Shown here piece by piece: positions 16,960-26,580 of a stretch of 64,000 nucleotides of DNA (position 1 is the stretch's first letter; the number at the start of each line of letters is the position of its first letter). The stretch is from an uncultured Methanolobus sp. (GTDB lineage: Archaea; Halobacteriota; Methanosarcinia; Methanosarcinales; Methanosarcinaceae), in NCBI RefSeq assembly GCF_963665675.1, contig NZ_OY762426.1, positions 744,001 through 808,000 of the forward strand, given 5' to 3'. The notes beneath the pieces are model-generated. The model saw only the letters and a list, made by a program, of their open reading frames with translations. It did not search any database and was not told the origin of the DNA. A program made the position numbers and the translations under genes.

Positions 16960-17760
16960 ATGAAACGTTCGTATTTTTATAGTGGTGATTTGAGACTGTC
17001 ATATCTTGATTATGGTGGTGACGGCAAGCCTGTCCTTCTTTTGTTACATGGACATTTTGGAAATGCAAGGACATTCACTAAAGTTGCAGAATCCCTTAAG
17101 GACTGGCACGTTTATGCACTGGACCAGCGTGGTCATGGCTGGAGTGACCATGCAGACAGCGACCATTACACACGAGAGGATTACATCCATGACATAGAGC
17201 AGTTTTCCTCTCAGGTAATAGTTGAAGATAATCAGATGGTCATTTTAGGTCATTCTCTCGGAGGAGTCAATGCATATCAGTTTACAGCAAGAAATGGGGA
17301 TAAAGTACGTTCCTTAATAATCGAAGACATCGGAGCTGAGATCAATGATGATCTGTCATTTGCAAGTTTCTTCCCTGATACTGCTCCTACACTGGAAGCC
17401 CTTTCTGATATTATCCGTTCATTTGGCATAGAAGACCCTCGATATTTTCTGGAAAGTGCGTATGAAGATGAGACTGGATGGCATTTCAGATTTGACAAAA
17501 ATAACCTTCCTGTGTCTCAGGAATCATTAAATGGAAACTGGTGGGATGATCTGCTGGCGACTGATTGCCCCATGCTCCTGTTACATGGCAAATATTCTCA
17601 CGTTACAAATGCAGACCATATAAGAGAAATAGCAGATAAAAGGCCTAATACTACATATTATATATTCGATAACAGTGGGCATGGTATCCATTATGATGAA
17701 ACAGAACATTTTATAGAGGTTGTCAGTGATTTTCTGCGGGATATGACAAAGGGTTATTAG
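16960..17760 (+). CDS. Alpha/beta hydrolase
   Basis: 266 residues from the ATG at 16960, which has GGAG eight bases upstream (an earlier GTG at 16954 is less well placed). LLLHGHFGNARTF oxyanion loop, DQRGHGWSD, nucleophile elbow GHSLGG, acid in LLLHGKYSHVTNADH and catalytic His in NSGHGIHYDE. No signal peptide, so cytosolic. The family covers esterases, peptidases and C-C hydrolases; the substrate cannot be told. It lies between archease and rtcB, which may be chance or may hint at a role in RNA-end metabolism. Confidence 0.85.
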   Translation: MKRSYFYSGDLRLSYLDYGGDGKPVLLLLHGHFGNARTFTKVAESLKDWHVYALDQRGHGWSDHADSDHYTREDYIHDIEQFSSQVIVEDNQMVILGHSLGGVNAYQFTARNGDKVRSLIIEDIGAEINDDLSFASFFPDTAPTLEALSDIIRSFGIEDPRYFLESAYEDETGWHFRFDKNNLPVSQESLNGNWWDDLLATDCPMLLLHGKYSHVTNADHIREIADKRPNTTYYIFDNSGHGIHYDETEHFIEVVSDFLRDMTKGY

Positions 17761-17890
17761 CAAGGATAACTATCTAGAACTTTCCCACTTCCTGTTGATT
17801 ATTCGATTATTGGGAATCAATATATTCATACTATTAGAGCACATAGTCTCTATTATAGATGCTTGAAGGAAGAAAGACAAGAGGAATAAC

Positions 17891-19357
17891 ATGTCACATG
17901 AAAATGAAAAATCTGTTAATGACATTCTCACAAAAGTAAATGATAATACATGGGAGGTGCCCGGAAATTACAAACCGGGAATGAATGTTCCGGGAAGGAT
18001 ATTCGTATCAAAAACTCTCCTTGATATTCTGGAGCCTGAAACCATAGATCAGGTTGCAAACGTAGCTTCCTTGCCGGGAATCCAGAAATACTCAATGGCA
18101 ATGCCGGATGCACATCTTGGATACGGATTTTCCATCGGTGGTGTTGCAGCCTTCGATAAAGATGAGGGTGTGATAAGTCCGGGTGGTGTAGGCTTTGATA
18201 TCAATTGCGGAGTACGTCTTATCCGTTCCGATCTTATGGAGGACGATGTCCGTCCAAAGCTTCCGGAGCTTCTTGATTCGCTATTTGAGGCAATACCTTC
18301 CGGTGTAGGTTCCAAAAGCCGCATGAGACTTACCGATGAAGAACTGGATGACGTATTTATCAATGGTGTAAACTGGGCTGTAAAGAATGGATACGGTATG
18401 AAGGGTGATCTAAGTCATTGTGAGAGCAATGGCAAGATGCCTGGTGCTGATCCTTCAAAGGTCAGTATTAAAGCCCGAAAAAGAGGTCGTCCCCAGATAG
18501 GAACTCTTGGAAGTGGAAATCATTTCCTTGAAGTGCAGTATGTGGATAAGGTCTATGACGCAGAAGCTGCAAAGGTTTTCGGTCTTAAGGAAGGACAGAT
18601 AACTTTTATGATTCACTGCGGTTCACGTGGTGCAGGTCACCAGATTTGTACTGATCATCTCCAGAAGCTCACACAGGCTTCTAGGAAGTACAGGATTTCT
18701 CTTCCAGACAAGCAGCTTGCTTGTGCTCCTGCAAGCTCAGAGGAGGCTCAGGATTATTTCAAGGCCATGACATGTGCAGCAAACTATGCATGGGTGAACC
18801 GTCAGATGATAATGCACTGGGCCCGTGAGGTTTTTGATGAGTTCTTCAAGGCTCAGCATGGTGATCTGGGACTTGATCTTGTGTATGATGTTGCCCACAA
18901 TGTTGCAAAGCTTGAGAAACACATGGTCGACGGCGAGGAAAAGGAAGTCTACGTCCACAGGAAAGGTGCAACCCGTGCGTTTCCGGCAGGTCATCCTGAG
19001 ATTCCGGAAGATTACAAGGACATAGGACAACCGGTCATTATCCCCGGAAGCATGGGTACAGCATCTTATGTGCTGAAAGGCGGTCCTGCTGCTATGGAGC
19101 TTACCTTCGGCAGTGCCTGTCATGGTGCCGGAAGGGTTATGAGCCGAAGCAGGGCAAAGAAAGAACTACGCGGTGAAGAGATCCAGAATGAACTGGAGTC
19201 AGAGGGAATTATTGTAAGGGCAACGCAGCCATCACTCATAGCCGAGGAAGCACCCGAGGTTTACAAATCCAGCAGTGATGTTGTGGATGTAGTACACAAC
19301 CTTGGAATTGCCACAAAAGTTGCACGTGTACTTCCAATGGGAGTTGTCAAAGGTTAA
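17891..19357 (+). CDS. rtcB: tRNA-splicing ligase RtcB
   Basis: 488 residues, intein-free, matching archaeal RtcB length. Contains [19 protein letters not shown], the Mn-binding [37 protein letters not shown] and the guanylylated histidine motif in [14 protein letters not shown] near the C-terminus. It joins 2',3'-cyclic-phosphate and 5'-OH RNA ends with GTP, completing tRNA intron splicing. Archease is encoded two genes upstream. Confidence 0.96.
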   Translation: MSHENEKSVNDILTKVNDNTWEVPGNYKPGMNVPGRIFVSKTLLDILEPETIDQVANVASLPGIQKYSMAMPDAHLGYGFSIGGVAAFDKDEGVISPGGVGFDINCGVRLIRSDLMEDDVRPKLPELLDSLFEAIPSGVGSKSRMRLTDEELDDVFINGVNWAVKNGYGMKGDLSHCESNGKMPGADPSKVSIKARKRGRPQIGTLGSGNHFLEVQYVDKVYDAEAAKVFGLKEGQITFMIHCGSRGAGHQICTDHLQKLTQASRKYRISLPDKQLACAPASSEEAQDYFKAMTCAANYAWVNRQMIMHWAREVFDEFFKAQHGDLGLDLVYDVAHNVAKLEKHMVDGEEKEVYVHRKGATRAFPAGHPEIPEDYKDIGQPVIIPGSMGTASYVLKGGPAAMELTFGSACHGAGRVMSRSRAKKELRGEEIQNELESEGIIVRATQPSLIAEEAPEVYKSSSDVVDVVHNLGIATKVARVLPMGVVKG

Positions 19358-19477
19358 TCTGACCTTTGGCTTTACTTTATGACTTTTCTGACTAATTCTA
19401 CAGCACTCTGATTAAAATGCAAAGTTCACACTGGTCAGTTAAACATCACAAAAGAAGTCCCGCTCTGTTATTGAGCA

Positions 19478-19578
19478 ACGAGGAAACGGGGACATGTTTG
19501 AGGGGATGAATGGTTTTGCTTGGTTACAGTTACTATACCTTTGAATACAGTTACAAGCAGTAGTTCCCGTTTCCTCAA
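19478..19578. ncRNA. Candidate structured RNA (long hairpin) downstream of rtcB
   Basis: GAGGAAACGGGGAC (19480-19493) pairs with GTTCCCGTTTCCTC (19563-19576): 14 bp with one G-T mismatch (a G.U pair in RNA). The 69-base loop contains a direct repeat TACAGTTAC (about 19524 and 19550) and the segment GGGGATGAATGG. The 360-base gap 19358-19716 has no gene. The shape suits a small RNA or a processed 3' element, but no known class is matched. Confidence 0.35.
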
Positions 19579-19716
19579 CTTATAATTGGTCATTATTATA
19601 TATAAATCTGTTTGACATTATTTATATAGCAAATATAGCTAACATCCTTAAATAAGAGATGCTCTGATATCAATCTAACCGCTATCATTTTAAAACTTAT
19701 ACTTTATCTAGCAACT

Positions 19717-20190
19717 ATGAGCAATGCAGATAAAAACCTCATTAGAGTAAGGACAATGGCCGATATTCAGTTCGGTAAGGGTTGTGGGGATATTCTTTTT
19801 CCTGACGGTGTCACATTCCAGCTTTCCAGGACAAAGCGTGTAAGACAGGTCCAGTTCAACGGAAAGCACATGGCAACAGTTCGTGCAAGGGATGGAATGC
19901 TCACTCTCAGTATAGACGGAGCCGCTGCACTTCACCAGGGTCTTGGAAAGCCTGCGTCCAGAGTTGTAATCTGTGATGATGCAGTCCCATTTGTCTCAAA
20001 AGGGAAAACCGCTTTTGCAAAACACGTAGTTGCAGTTGATCCGGAACTAAGAGCAGGAGATGAGGTAATCATAGTTGATGGAAAGGATGAGATTCTTGCA
20101 ACAGGACAGCTATTACTCTCGCCTGATGAAGCACTTCATATGGACAGGGGTCCTGCAGTTGATGTAAGGCGAGGGATAGCACAATCTTAG
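19717..20190 (+). CDS. PUA-domain protein (archaeal, TGT-related)
   Basis: 157 residues. The C-terminal half (about 75-150: GKPASRVVICDDAVPFVSKGKTAFAKHVVAVDPELRAGDEVIIVDGKDEILATGQLLLS) is a clear PUA RNA-binding domain as found on archaeosine transglycosylases and pseudouridine synthases. The N-terminal half (ADIQFGKGCGDILFPDGVTFQLSRTKRVRQVQFNGKHMATVRARDGMLTLS) is the small domain that precedes PUA in archaeal TGT-like proteins. No catalytic domain is present, so it is probably an RNA-binding accessory in tRNA modification. It follows the RNA-ligase genes. Confidence 0.85.
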   Translation: MSNADKNLIRVRTMADIQFGKGCGDILFPDGVTFQLSRTKRVRQVQFNGKHMATVRARDGMLTLSIDGAAALHQGLGKPASRVVICDDAVPFVSKGKTAFAKHVVAVDPELRAGDEVIIVDGKDEILATGQLLLSPDEALHMDRGPAVDVRRGIAQS

Positions 20191-20334
20191 AATAACTATT
20201 TATAAATCTATCTCTATTAAATACGATGAAAATAAAGTCATAGTAGTGCCTTTGATACAGTATATCCGAAACCGGAGAGTGAAAGCATAGAAGAGGAGAT
20301 ATTTAAGACATTTGTAATTCCAGACAACACAAGG

Positions 20335-21165
20335 ATGGAAGAACGTACAATAGTCGTAGATGGGGATGTTATTGCCGGCAATCACTCTGAAATTAAGTAC
20401 GGTATCATTGCAAATTCAGCAATATTTGGTGAAAGGGTTACTCTCACAGGTGATCTGGTTACCACCGGAGATGCCAGGGTCGATATCTGGTCAGAGATTG
20501 GCGGCAATGTCAAAACAGATGAGAATGCCTATATCGGAGAGTTTGTAACCATCGACGGTAAACTGGTGGTAAAAGGCGATCTTGATATTGGTAACGACGT
20601 GAAGATTAACGGTGGTTTTGAAGCCAAGGGCTGGATTGTTGTAAGAAATCCGGTTCCGGTTATGGTTTATCTTTTCCTTTATATCAGCGAGCTTTTGAGG
20701 CTTGGAAAGGACGAAGAGGTTGAAAAGGCATTAGAGGATCTGTTTGAGGATGACGAAGAGTCCATTGGACTCAATTCCATGATCATTCCGAACGGCTCCA
20801 AGATATCCATGGATTCTATCAGGGTTCCCTCAAATGCAATTATCGGAAGCAAATGCCGTCTTGTTGGAAATATTCGTGCAACTTCCCTTGACATGGCAGA
20901 CGAGACTACATTATATGGAAGTATACGTACCATTCAGGATGTAAAGCTCGGAAATGATAATATAATTCACGGGAATATAATTTCCAGAGGCAAAGTTTAC
21001 GTTGCTGCCGGAACACACATTCTCGGGGAGATCAACTCACAGTCAATAACAATACACGAGAGTGCCCGCGTAGATGGCGTGATGCGTGCACCGGGCGGTA
21101 TCATCTTTGAGCGTGAAGATGATGATTCTTTGAGTGACAATGAACTGATGCAACTGGATGTCTGA
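20335..21165 (+). CDS. Beta-helix polymer-forming (bactofilin-like) protein
   Basis: 276 residues. Two stretches of hexapeptide-like beta-helix repeats (about 5-95, with VVDGDVIAGNHSEIKYG..., and 155-260, with VPSNAIIGSKCRLVGNI...) flank a helical insert with an acidic linker (LEDLFEDDEES, about 135-145). Annotated elsewhere as polymer-forming cytoskeletal or acyltransferase-like; no acyltransferase histidine site is apparent, so a structural role is more likely. ATG at 20335 is the only usable start in the frame. A small membrane protein gene follows 50 bases downstream. Confidence 0.75.
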   Translation: MEERTIVVDGDVIAGNHSEIKYGIIANSAIFGERVTLTGDLVTTGDARVDIWSEIGGNVKTDENAYIGEFVTIDGKLVVKGDLDIGNDVKINGGFEAKGWIVVRNPVPVMVYLFLYISELLRLGKDEEVEKALEDLFEDDEESIGLNSMIIPNGSKISMDSIRVPSNAIIGSKCRLVGNIRATSLDMADETTLYGSIRTIQDVKLGNDNIIHGNIISRGKVYVAAGTHILGEINSQSITIHESARVDGVMRAPGGIIFEREDDDSLSDNELMQLDV

Positions 21166-21218
21166 TTGACTTTAGGTTTGAGGTTATAGGGCAACACAAA
21201 AAATATGAGGGGATGGCT

Positions 21219-21560
21219 ATGAGTCTAAGTTCAACGTTCCATTTTCTGGACCTTGCAATACGTCTTTGTATAGTGATTCTGGCGCTATTGACATCTTATC
21301 TCCTGTTAAAGATAGATCCCGATGTCATACGCTCAAGAATTTATGTATCATTTAACAATCTGAAAAAGTATTTTGTCTTTCTGACAGTAGGTTTTGTACT
21401 GTATCTTTCTGAGGTGCTTATAACGATAAATTCAATACCCGGAAGTACTCAGTATGATGACATTAAAGGTTTGATGCTGCTTGTTTTCCAGATATCAATT
21501 CTTGTTTTCCTTTATCATTTATATGTGGCGATAAAGGTGCCAGACAGACGTATTCTTTGA
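21219..21560 (+). CDS. Hypothetical three-helix membrane protein
   Basis: 113 residues from the ATG at 21219; GAGGGG lies six bases upstream but directly abuts the alternative ATG at 21213, so the second is preferred. Hydrophobic helices at about 10-30, 45-65 and 80-100, with a conserved-looking basic loop DPDVIRSRIYVSFNNLKKYF. Downstream of the beta-helix polymer gene, possibly its membrane partner. The family resembles short Methanosarcina membrane hypotheticals; function unknown. Confidence 0.6.
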   Translation: MSLSSTFHFLDLAIRLCIVILALLTSYLLLKIDPDVIRSRIYVSFNNLKKYFVFLTVGFVLYLSEVLITINSIPGSTQYDDIKGLMLLVFQISILVFLYHLYVAIKVPDRRIL

Positions 21561-21680
21561 TCTGTGACATCAGGCTGGCTGCTGGCTGGCTATGGTCACT
21601 TTTATTTTCTATTTGTTTTTTCTTGCAGCGATAGTCAGATTTAAAAACGGTTCTAATAATTATAGTGAACAGGTGTTAAT

Positions 21681-22856
21681 TTGCAACAGGATTATACTTC
21701 ATCATCATCAGAGTCTAAATCCATATTTGATAAGGACTCCAAATATGTAATGCAGACATACGGCCGCCAGCAAATTGTCCTTGAAAGCGGCAAAGGTTCT
21801 CTGGTCTTCGATATAGAAGGCCGGGAATATGTAGACTGCGTTGCAGGAATTGCAGTGAACAATATCGGACACTGTCACCCGCACTTAACAGATGCAATTA
21901 AAAAGCAGGCTGAAAAACTAATTCACGTTTCCAACCTCTACTACACAGAGCCACAGGCAGAGCTTGCAGAGCAACTTGTCAATGTTACAGGAATGGACCG
22001 TGTATTCTTTTGTAACTCGGGTACAGAAGCAGTTGAAGCTGCAATGAAACTTGCAAGGGCAACAACCAAAAAGACCGATTTCATAGCAGTTGAACACTCT
22101 TTCCACGGTCGTACTATGGGTGCGCTGAGCCTGACATACAAGGACATATACCGTGCTCCATTCAAGCCTCTTGTGCAGGAAGAAAAGTTCGTACCCTTCA
22201 ATGATGCACAGGCGATAGCTGATTCCATCACTCCAAACACAGCTGCTGTTATAGTCGAGCCCATCCAGGGAGAAGGTGGTATAAATGTCCCTTCACCGGA
22301 TTACCTGAAAGAGGTCCGCAAGATATGCGACGAGAATGAAGTTCTCCTCATATTTGATGAGGTCCAGACCGGTTTTGGAAGGACAGGGACCTGGTTCTGC
22401 AAGGAACACTTTGGTGTTGAGCCTGACATCATGACAATGGCCAAGGCAATTGGCGGAGGTTTCCCAATGGGTGCCATAGCTGCCCGTGAAGGTGTGTCCT
22501 TCAACCGTGGAGAACACGCAGCAACATTTGGAGGCAGTCCGCTTGCATGTGCCGCTGCACTCGCATCAATTGGCGTGATCCGCGACGAGAATCTCATCCA
22601 GCGTTCAAAGGAAATGGGAGAATACTTCCGCAGTGAATTAGGTAAACTTTCAACAGACGGTTTTGTAGAGGTCCGTGGAAAAGGTCTCATGATTGGTGTC
22701 CAGTTTGACCGCAAATGTGCTGATCTTGTAGAGCACGGTCGCAAGAATGGTGTTCTTCTGAACTGCACCTCAGAAACAGTATTGCGTATTGCTCCTCCGC
22801 TGGTAATCACAAAAGAGCAGATTGACAGGGTGGTGGCTGTACTTGAGCAGGCCTGA
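21681..22856 (+). CDS. argD: Acetylornithine aminotransferase (class III PLP aminotransferase)
   Basis: 391 residues, TTG start with AGGTG upstream. Class III aminotransferase with the ArgD pattern: [68 protein letters not shown] (Asp226) and the PLP lysine in [12 protein letters not shown] (Lys255). Catalyses N-acetylornithine/2-oxoglutarate transamination in arginine synthesis and could also serve lysine-type substrates. The hisC start overlaps its end, so the two amino-acid genes are co-transcribed. Confidence 0.9.
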   Translation: MQQDYTSSSSESKSIFDKDSKYVMQTYGRQQIVLESGKGSLVFDIEGREYVDCVAGIAVNNIGHCHPHLTDAIKKQAEKLIHVSNLYYTEPQAELAEQLVNVTGMDRVFFCNSGTEAVEAAMKLARATTKKTDFIAVEHSFHGRTMGALSLTYKDIYRAPFKPLVQEEKFVPFNDAQAIADSITPNTAAVIVEPIQGEGGINVPSPDYLKEVRKICDENEVLLIFDEVQTGFGRTGTWFCKEHFGVEPDIMTMAKAIGGGFPMGAIAAREGVSFNRGEHAATFGGSPLACAAALASIGVIRDENLIQRSKEMGEYFRSELGKLSTDGFVEVRGKGLMIGVQFDRKCADLVEHGRKNGVLLNCTSETVLRIAPPLVITKEQIDRVVAVLEQA

Positions 22857-23946
22857 ACTAATCAAGGACGTTGTAAACACCATTGCAGAATATGTTCCGG
22901 GAAAGTCCATAGAGGAAATCGCTAAGAAATATGGGATCGACCCGAAGGATATCATCAAACTCGGTTCCAATGAAAATGTTCTCGGACCATCTCCAAAGGC
23001 AGTTGAAGCTCTTGTGACTTCCGCATCAAAGGTGAACATATATCCATCAGCCGATGCTTCCGAACTTGTGGAGGCTATTTCTGTTTACACAGGTCTTCCA
23101 ACTGAAAACATATGTGCTTCAGGCCCGGGCATGGATGGTTTTCTTGATAACATGATGCGTGTGATCATTGAGCCTGGGGATGAGGTTGTAATTCCAACAC
23201 CGACATTCTCTTATTATGAGATTGCAGCAAGGGCAAACGGGGCAACTGCAATTTATGTCGCTCCCGGCGAAGAGATGAAATTCAATGTAAATGCTATAAG
23301 GGAAGTCATTACTGACAGGACAAAGGTTGTATTCTTATGTTCCCCTAACAACCCTACTGGAATGCTTACTTCAGAAGAGGATGTTCGTTCTCTCCTCGAG
23401 TCTACTAAGGGACTTGTATTTGTGGATGAGGCATATGTTGAGTTTGCAGACAGTAATCTTTCTAAACTGGTGCTGGAATATGACAACCTTATAATTGGCA
23501 GGACATTTTCAAAGGCATTTGGCCTGGCAGGTCTGAGGATTGGATATGGTTTGATGCCTGAATGGCTCAAATCTCAATACATGAAGATTGCAACACCTTT
23601 CAATGTAAGCCTGCCTGCTGTTATGGCAGGAGTGGCTGCACTTTCAGATTCAGATTATCTGAAAAAAAGCATTTCTATGACTGTGGAAGGTCGCAAGTTC
23701 CTGACAGAAAATATTCCGTTTAAGGTTTATGATTCCCAAGCAAATTTCATTCTTGTGGATGTTTCACCTCTGGTCGCACAAGATGTTTCAGAGTCGCTAA
23801 TGAAAAAAGGTATCATTGTCAGAGATTGCAGGTCATTCAGGAATGCTGGCAAGTCACTTATTCGTGTAACCGTGGGGACCAGAGATCAAAACGAAAAAGT
23901 AGTGTCAGCCTTTGAAGAAGCGAAGGTCAATTCGAATTTGATCTAA
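22843..23946 (+). CDS. hisC: Histidinol-phosphate aminotransferase
   Basis: 367 residues from the TTG at 22843 ([22 protein letters not shown]), the form expected from relatives; the frame is open upstream to 22822 but that part (TGWWLYL) is argD sequence in another frame. GGTGG lies just ahead. Class I/II PLP fold: [39 protein letters not shown] and the PLP lysine in [17 protein letters not shown]. Converts imidazole-acetol phosphate to histidinol phosphate. Overlaps argD by 14 bases. Confidence 0.92.
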   Translation: MSRPELIKDVVNTIAEYVPGKSIEEIAKKYGIDPKDIIKLGSNENVLGPSPKAVEALVTSASKVNIYPSADASELVEAISVYTGLPTENICASGPGMDGFLDNMMRVIIEPGDEVVIPTPTFSYYEIAARANGATAIYVAPGEEMKFNVNAIREVITDRTKVVFLCSPNNPTGMLTSEEDVRSLLESTKGLVFVDEAYVEFADSNLSKLVLEYDNLIIGRTFSKAFGLAGLRIGYGLMPEWLKSQYMKIATPFNVSLPAVMAGVAALSDSDYLKKSISMTVEGRKFLTENIPFKVYDSQANFILVDVSPLVAQDVSESLMKKGIIVRDCRSFRNAGKSLIRVTVGTRDQNEKVVSAFEEAKVNSNLI

Positions 23947-23956
23947 TTAGCAAAAA

Positions 23957-24316
23957 TCAGTATATTTTTTCTATTTTCATAAGTGGATAGTCGAGTTTTG
24001 TGTCAAATCCCAGACTGACATCTGCTTTTGCACTTTCAAATACTGCTGTGATGTGGACATCAAGCATGCGGCCTTCAAGTTCACAGTAGCCGTATTTGCC
24101 GTTAAGTCTGGAGTGAATCATGTCCCTGTTAATGGAAACATTGATTTTTTCCACACAAGGTTGGACTGAAATACTTTCCTGTATTCCTTTTTCCAGACTT
24201 GCAACTGTGTCCAGATTGACCGGTGAGCCTGTAAACTGGTGATAAAGAGCACCAAGTTTGATACCTGCTTCAAAAAGTACGTTGTCCCTGTCAGTTATCA
24301 CTTCGTTTTCCTGCAT
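23957..24316 (-). CDS. mptD: Archaeal dihydroneopterin aldolase
   Basis: 119 residues, DUF381/MptD family over full length: DNVLFEAGIKLGALYHQFTGSPVNLDTVASLEKGIQESI, then a helical/beta core to YPLMKIEKIY. The characterised relative MJ1585 cleaves 7,8-dihydroneopterin to 6-hydroxymethyl-dihydropterin on the tetrahydromethanopterin/sarcinapterin pathway. Its start overlaps the end of pssA by 26 bases, making it the last gene of the artA-asd-pssA operon. Confidence 0.9.
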   Translation of the reverse strand: MQENEVITDRDNVLFEAGIKLGALYHQFTGSPVNLDTVASLEKGIQESISVQPCVEKINVSINRDMIHSRLNGKYGYCELEGRMLDVHITAVFESAKADVSLGFDTKLDYPLMKIEKIY

Positions 24317-25004
24317 AGTGTGCCTCTTTGTTCTTTTTGATGATAGGTGAGATTATATAAACTGCCATTAGTCCTGAAAGGATGGATGCCATACTGTGCG
24401 TGTATTCTATGTTTATGGTAGGTGAAATAATAGTTGTGGCAAATATCAGCGTTAGTGGAATGAGTATTTTTTTATTTCTTGCTTTAATATAGGTAATATT
24501 ACTCACCATGAGTATTCCGAGAATAAGTGCCAGTGCTGCCATAGCATAAACATTAAAAAATCTCTCTCCCATGAGCAGATATGCAGAAACGGCAATCCCT
24601 CCTGCAGTAATTGGCAAGCCGTTGAATGCATTTGTTTCCTGGTGCATGGTGTTGAATCTTGCAAGTCTCAGTATTCCGCATATGAAATAAAATATCATTG
24701 CAGGCAAAAGGATGTATTGGGCATTTGTTCCTGTTAATGAGTACGTAATTATGACTGGTGCGGCACCAAAAGAAATTGCGTCAGCAAGCGAGTCCAGATT
24801 TCCACCAATTTCACTTGATGTGAACTTCCTTGCAATATGTCCGTCAACTCCGTCAGCAACGGCTGCAATCAGTATTAGCAACGGAGCAAGATATGTAAAA
24901 CCGTTTGTTACAAGAATAATGGCGAAGACCCCACATAATGCATTCAGTAAGGTGACAAAGTCAGGTAGTTTCAAAGTATGGAGTATCTGGTTCACTTCCT
25001 TCAT
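24291..25004 (-). CDS. pssA: CDP-archaeol/diacylglycerol--serine O-phosphatidyltransferase
   Basis: 237 residues with about seven membrane helices. CDP-alcohol transferase motif in DGVDGHIARKFTSSEIGGNLDSLADAISFGAAP: D-x2-DG-x2-AR...G-x3-D-x3-D, and the ISFGAAP ending marks serine-type synthases. Makes archaetidylserine, the precursor decarboxylated by the neighbouring gene. Starts within four bases of the end of asd. In Haloferax the orthologues of this pair are needed for archaeosortase-dependent lipid anchoring, and the sortase gene is directly upstream here as well. Confidence 0.92.
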   Translation of the reverse strand: MKEVNQILHTLKLPDFVTLLNALCGVFAIILVTNGFTYLAPLLILIAAVADGVDGHIARKFTSSEIGGNLDSLADAISFGAAPVIITYSLTGTNAQYILLPAMIFYFICGILRLARFNTMHQETNAFNGLPITAGGIAVSAYLLMGERFFNVYAMAALALILGILMVSNITYIKARNKKILIPLTLIFATTIISPTINIEYTHSMASILSGLMAVYIISPIIKKNKEAHYAGKRSDN

Positions 25005-25609
25005 TTTATTCTTGCAATCACAGTTTCGCCGGCAAAAACCCTGTCTCCTTTTTTAATGGCAATTTCAAAGTTGTCAGGGATTGTCACATCAACTCTTGAG
25101 CCAAAGCGGATCATTCCTAAACGTTGGCCCTGTTTCATATGGTCTCCTTCCTGGACGTAGGAGACAATTCTGCGTGTGATTGTTCCGGCTATCTGTATGA
25201 CTTCAACAAGGCCATGTTCTGTTTCTATAAACGTATGGCTTCGTTCATTGCGGTGTGAGTCTTTGCAGAATGCAGGAATGTATCCACCTTTCTTATGTTC
25301 GATTGTATGTATCTTTCCGGTAATCGGAACCCTGTTTACATGGACATTCTGGAAGTTCATGAAGATGCAGATCTTTCTGTCTCTTATGTCTACAACTCTT
25401 CCATCTGCAGGTGCGAGCATGTAGCTGTCGTGTTCCTTTATTTCTCTTTCGGGGTCCCTGAAAAAGAATAAGAAGAAAATTGTAACTGATATTGCAAATA
25501 CAGCAGTCATTCCTGAATATGGAACTTTGAGTAACAGGTATGCAAAGAAACTCACCACACTTACAGTGATGGATGTTAATATCCAGGGGAAAGAACCTTT
25601 TGCAAGCAT
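25001..25609 (-). CDS. asd: Archaetidylserine decarboxylase (PSD family proenzyme)
   Basis: 202 residues, short archaeal/bacterial PSD form. Two N-terminal membrane segments (about 7-50), then FLFFFRDPEREIKEHDSYMLAPADGRVVDI, NFQNVHVNRVPITGKIH and the self-cleavage site in RFGSRVDVTIP, where Gly-Ser cleavage creates the pyruvoyl group. Converts archaetidylserine to archaetidylethanolamine. Encoded between artA and pssA with overlaps or abutting stops. Confidence 0.92.
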   Translation of the reverse strand: MLAKGSFPWILTSITVSVVSFFAYLLLKVPYSGMTAVFAISVTIFFLFFFRDPEREIKEHDSYMLAPADGRVVDIRDRKICIFMNFQNVHVNRVPITGKIHTIEHKKGGYIPAFCKDSHRNERSHTFIETEHGLVEVIQIAGTITRRIVSYVQEGDHMKQGQRLGMIRFGSRVDVTIPDNFEIAIKKGDRVFAGETVIARIK

Positions 25610-26425
25610 TTACTGGTTTCCTACTACTTTATAGAATAGCTTCTGAACAAATCCGGTAACCAAAAACCAGATTCCTTCTATCAGGTCTACCAGTTCCGGC
25701 AGTATGCGCATGACAATGTAAGCGATTACAAATAATGCTATTCCTGATCCTATCTTCGCAATAGAATTGTGAGCTATTTCAAAGCTTTCAGGACCAAACC
25801 ACTGGTATCCATAGGCTACAATTACAAAAACATCTCTTATTATATTTAAAATGTATATCACTGGTACTGAGGCTATGAATGCCGCTGTCAATCTTTTGAT
25901 TGGTGCATTTACTGATGCAATAAGGCCTATGAAAAGTGCTATACTCTCAATGGCAGTACAGGCAAGTATTATCTCTACTGTGTATCCATTCAGTGCTATT
26001 TTGTTCCATGCTACGGGTTCAGCTGGGATGTTGAGGTAGTGCAGGGTAAGAAGTACAGTATCCGTTACCTGAGATATTATTCCTACGTTCAGGACTTCCA
26101 TTTGTGCAAAAGGAAAATAGAAGAGGCAACCAAGGGCTGTTGCGCTTGTGGCCATGGTTGTGACATCAGGTGAAGGAGTTTTGTTTTCCCTGTATTCTTT
26201 GAACATGGCATATGCTATGATCAGGCAGACTATTCCTACGACTATTACCAGAGCTACGTTGAAGTAATCTTTTATTTCCATATAATGTAGCGGCTGGTAG
26301 AACCAGTGTACGGAAAAGAATACCCACCCTGCTGCAGATACTGCTCTTCGCGCCTCTACGTTTTTCGGCAAAATCGAGCCGATTAGCATGAGGGCAACTG
26401 CAATCCATAGAATATTCTCAATCAT
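25610..26425 (-). CDS. artA: Archaeosortase A
   Basis: 271 residues, about eight membrane helices, ArtA subtype of the exosortase/archaeosortase superfamily. Catalytic residues visible: Cys156 in ILACTAIES, Arg197 in YILNIIRD and His219 in FEIAHNS (last as candidate). The NKIALNGYTVEIILACTAIESIALFIGLI segment is the family core. ArtA cleaves PGF-CTERM tails and attaches prenyl lipid to S-layer-type proteins. First gene of the operon with asd and pssA; it ends one base before asd begins. Confidence 0.93.
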   Translation of the reverse strand: MIENILWIAVALMLIGSILPKNVEARRAVSAAGWVFFSVHWFYQPLHYMEIKDYFNVALVIVVGIVCLIIAYAMFKEYRENKTPSPDVTTMATSATALGCLFYFPFAQMEVLNVGIISQVTDTVLLTLHYLNIPAEPVAWNKIALNGYTVEIILACTAIESIALFIGLIASVNAPIKRLTAAFIASVPVIYILNIIRDVFVIVAYGYQWFGPESFEIAHNSIAKIGSGIALFVIAYIVMRILPELVDLIEGIWFLVTGFVQKLFYKVVGNQ

Positions 26426-26580
26426 TTAAGTACACCTTTAATAGATATGCCACCTATATATTTGATGTAGTCTATTAAGTTTTTGTTCCTATCTCCTGTT
26501 TGCTTTCTCCAATTATTCCTGACATTTGTACGAAGCAATGGTCGCATAAAGGCTATGTCAATACTCAATTCATATAAATT

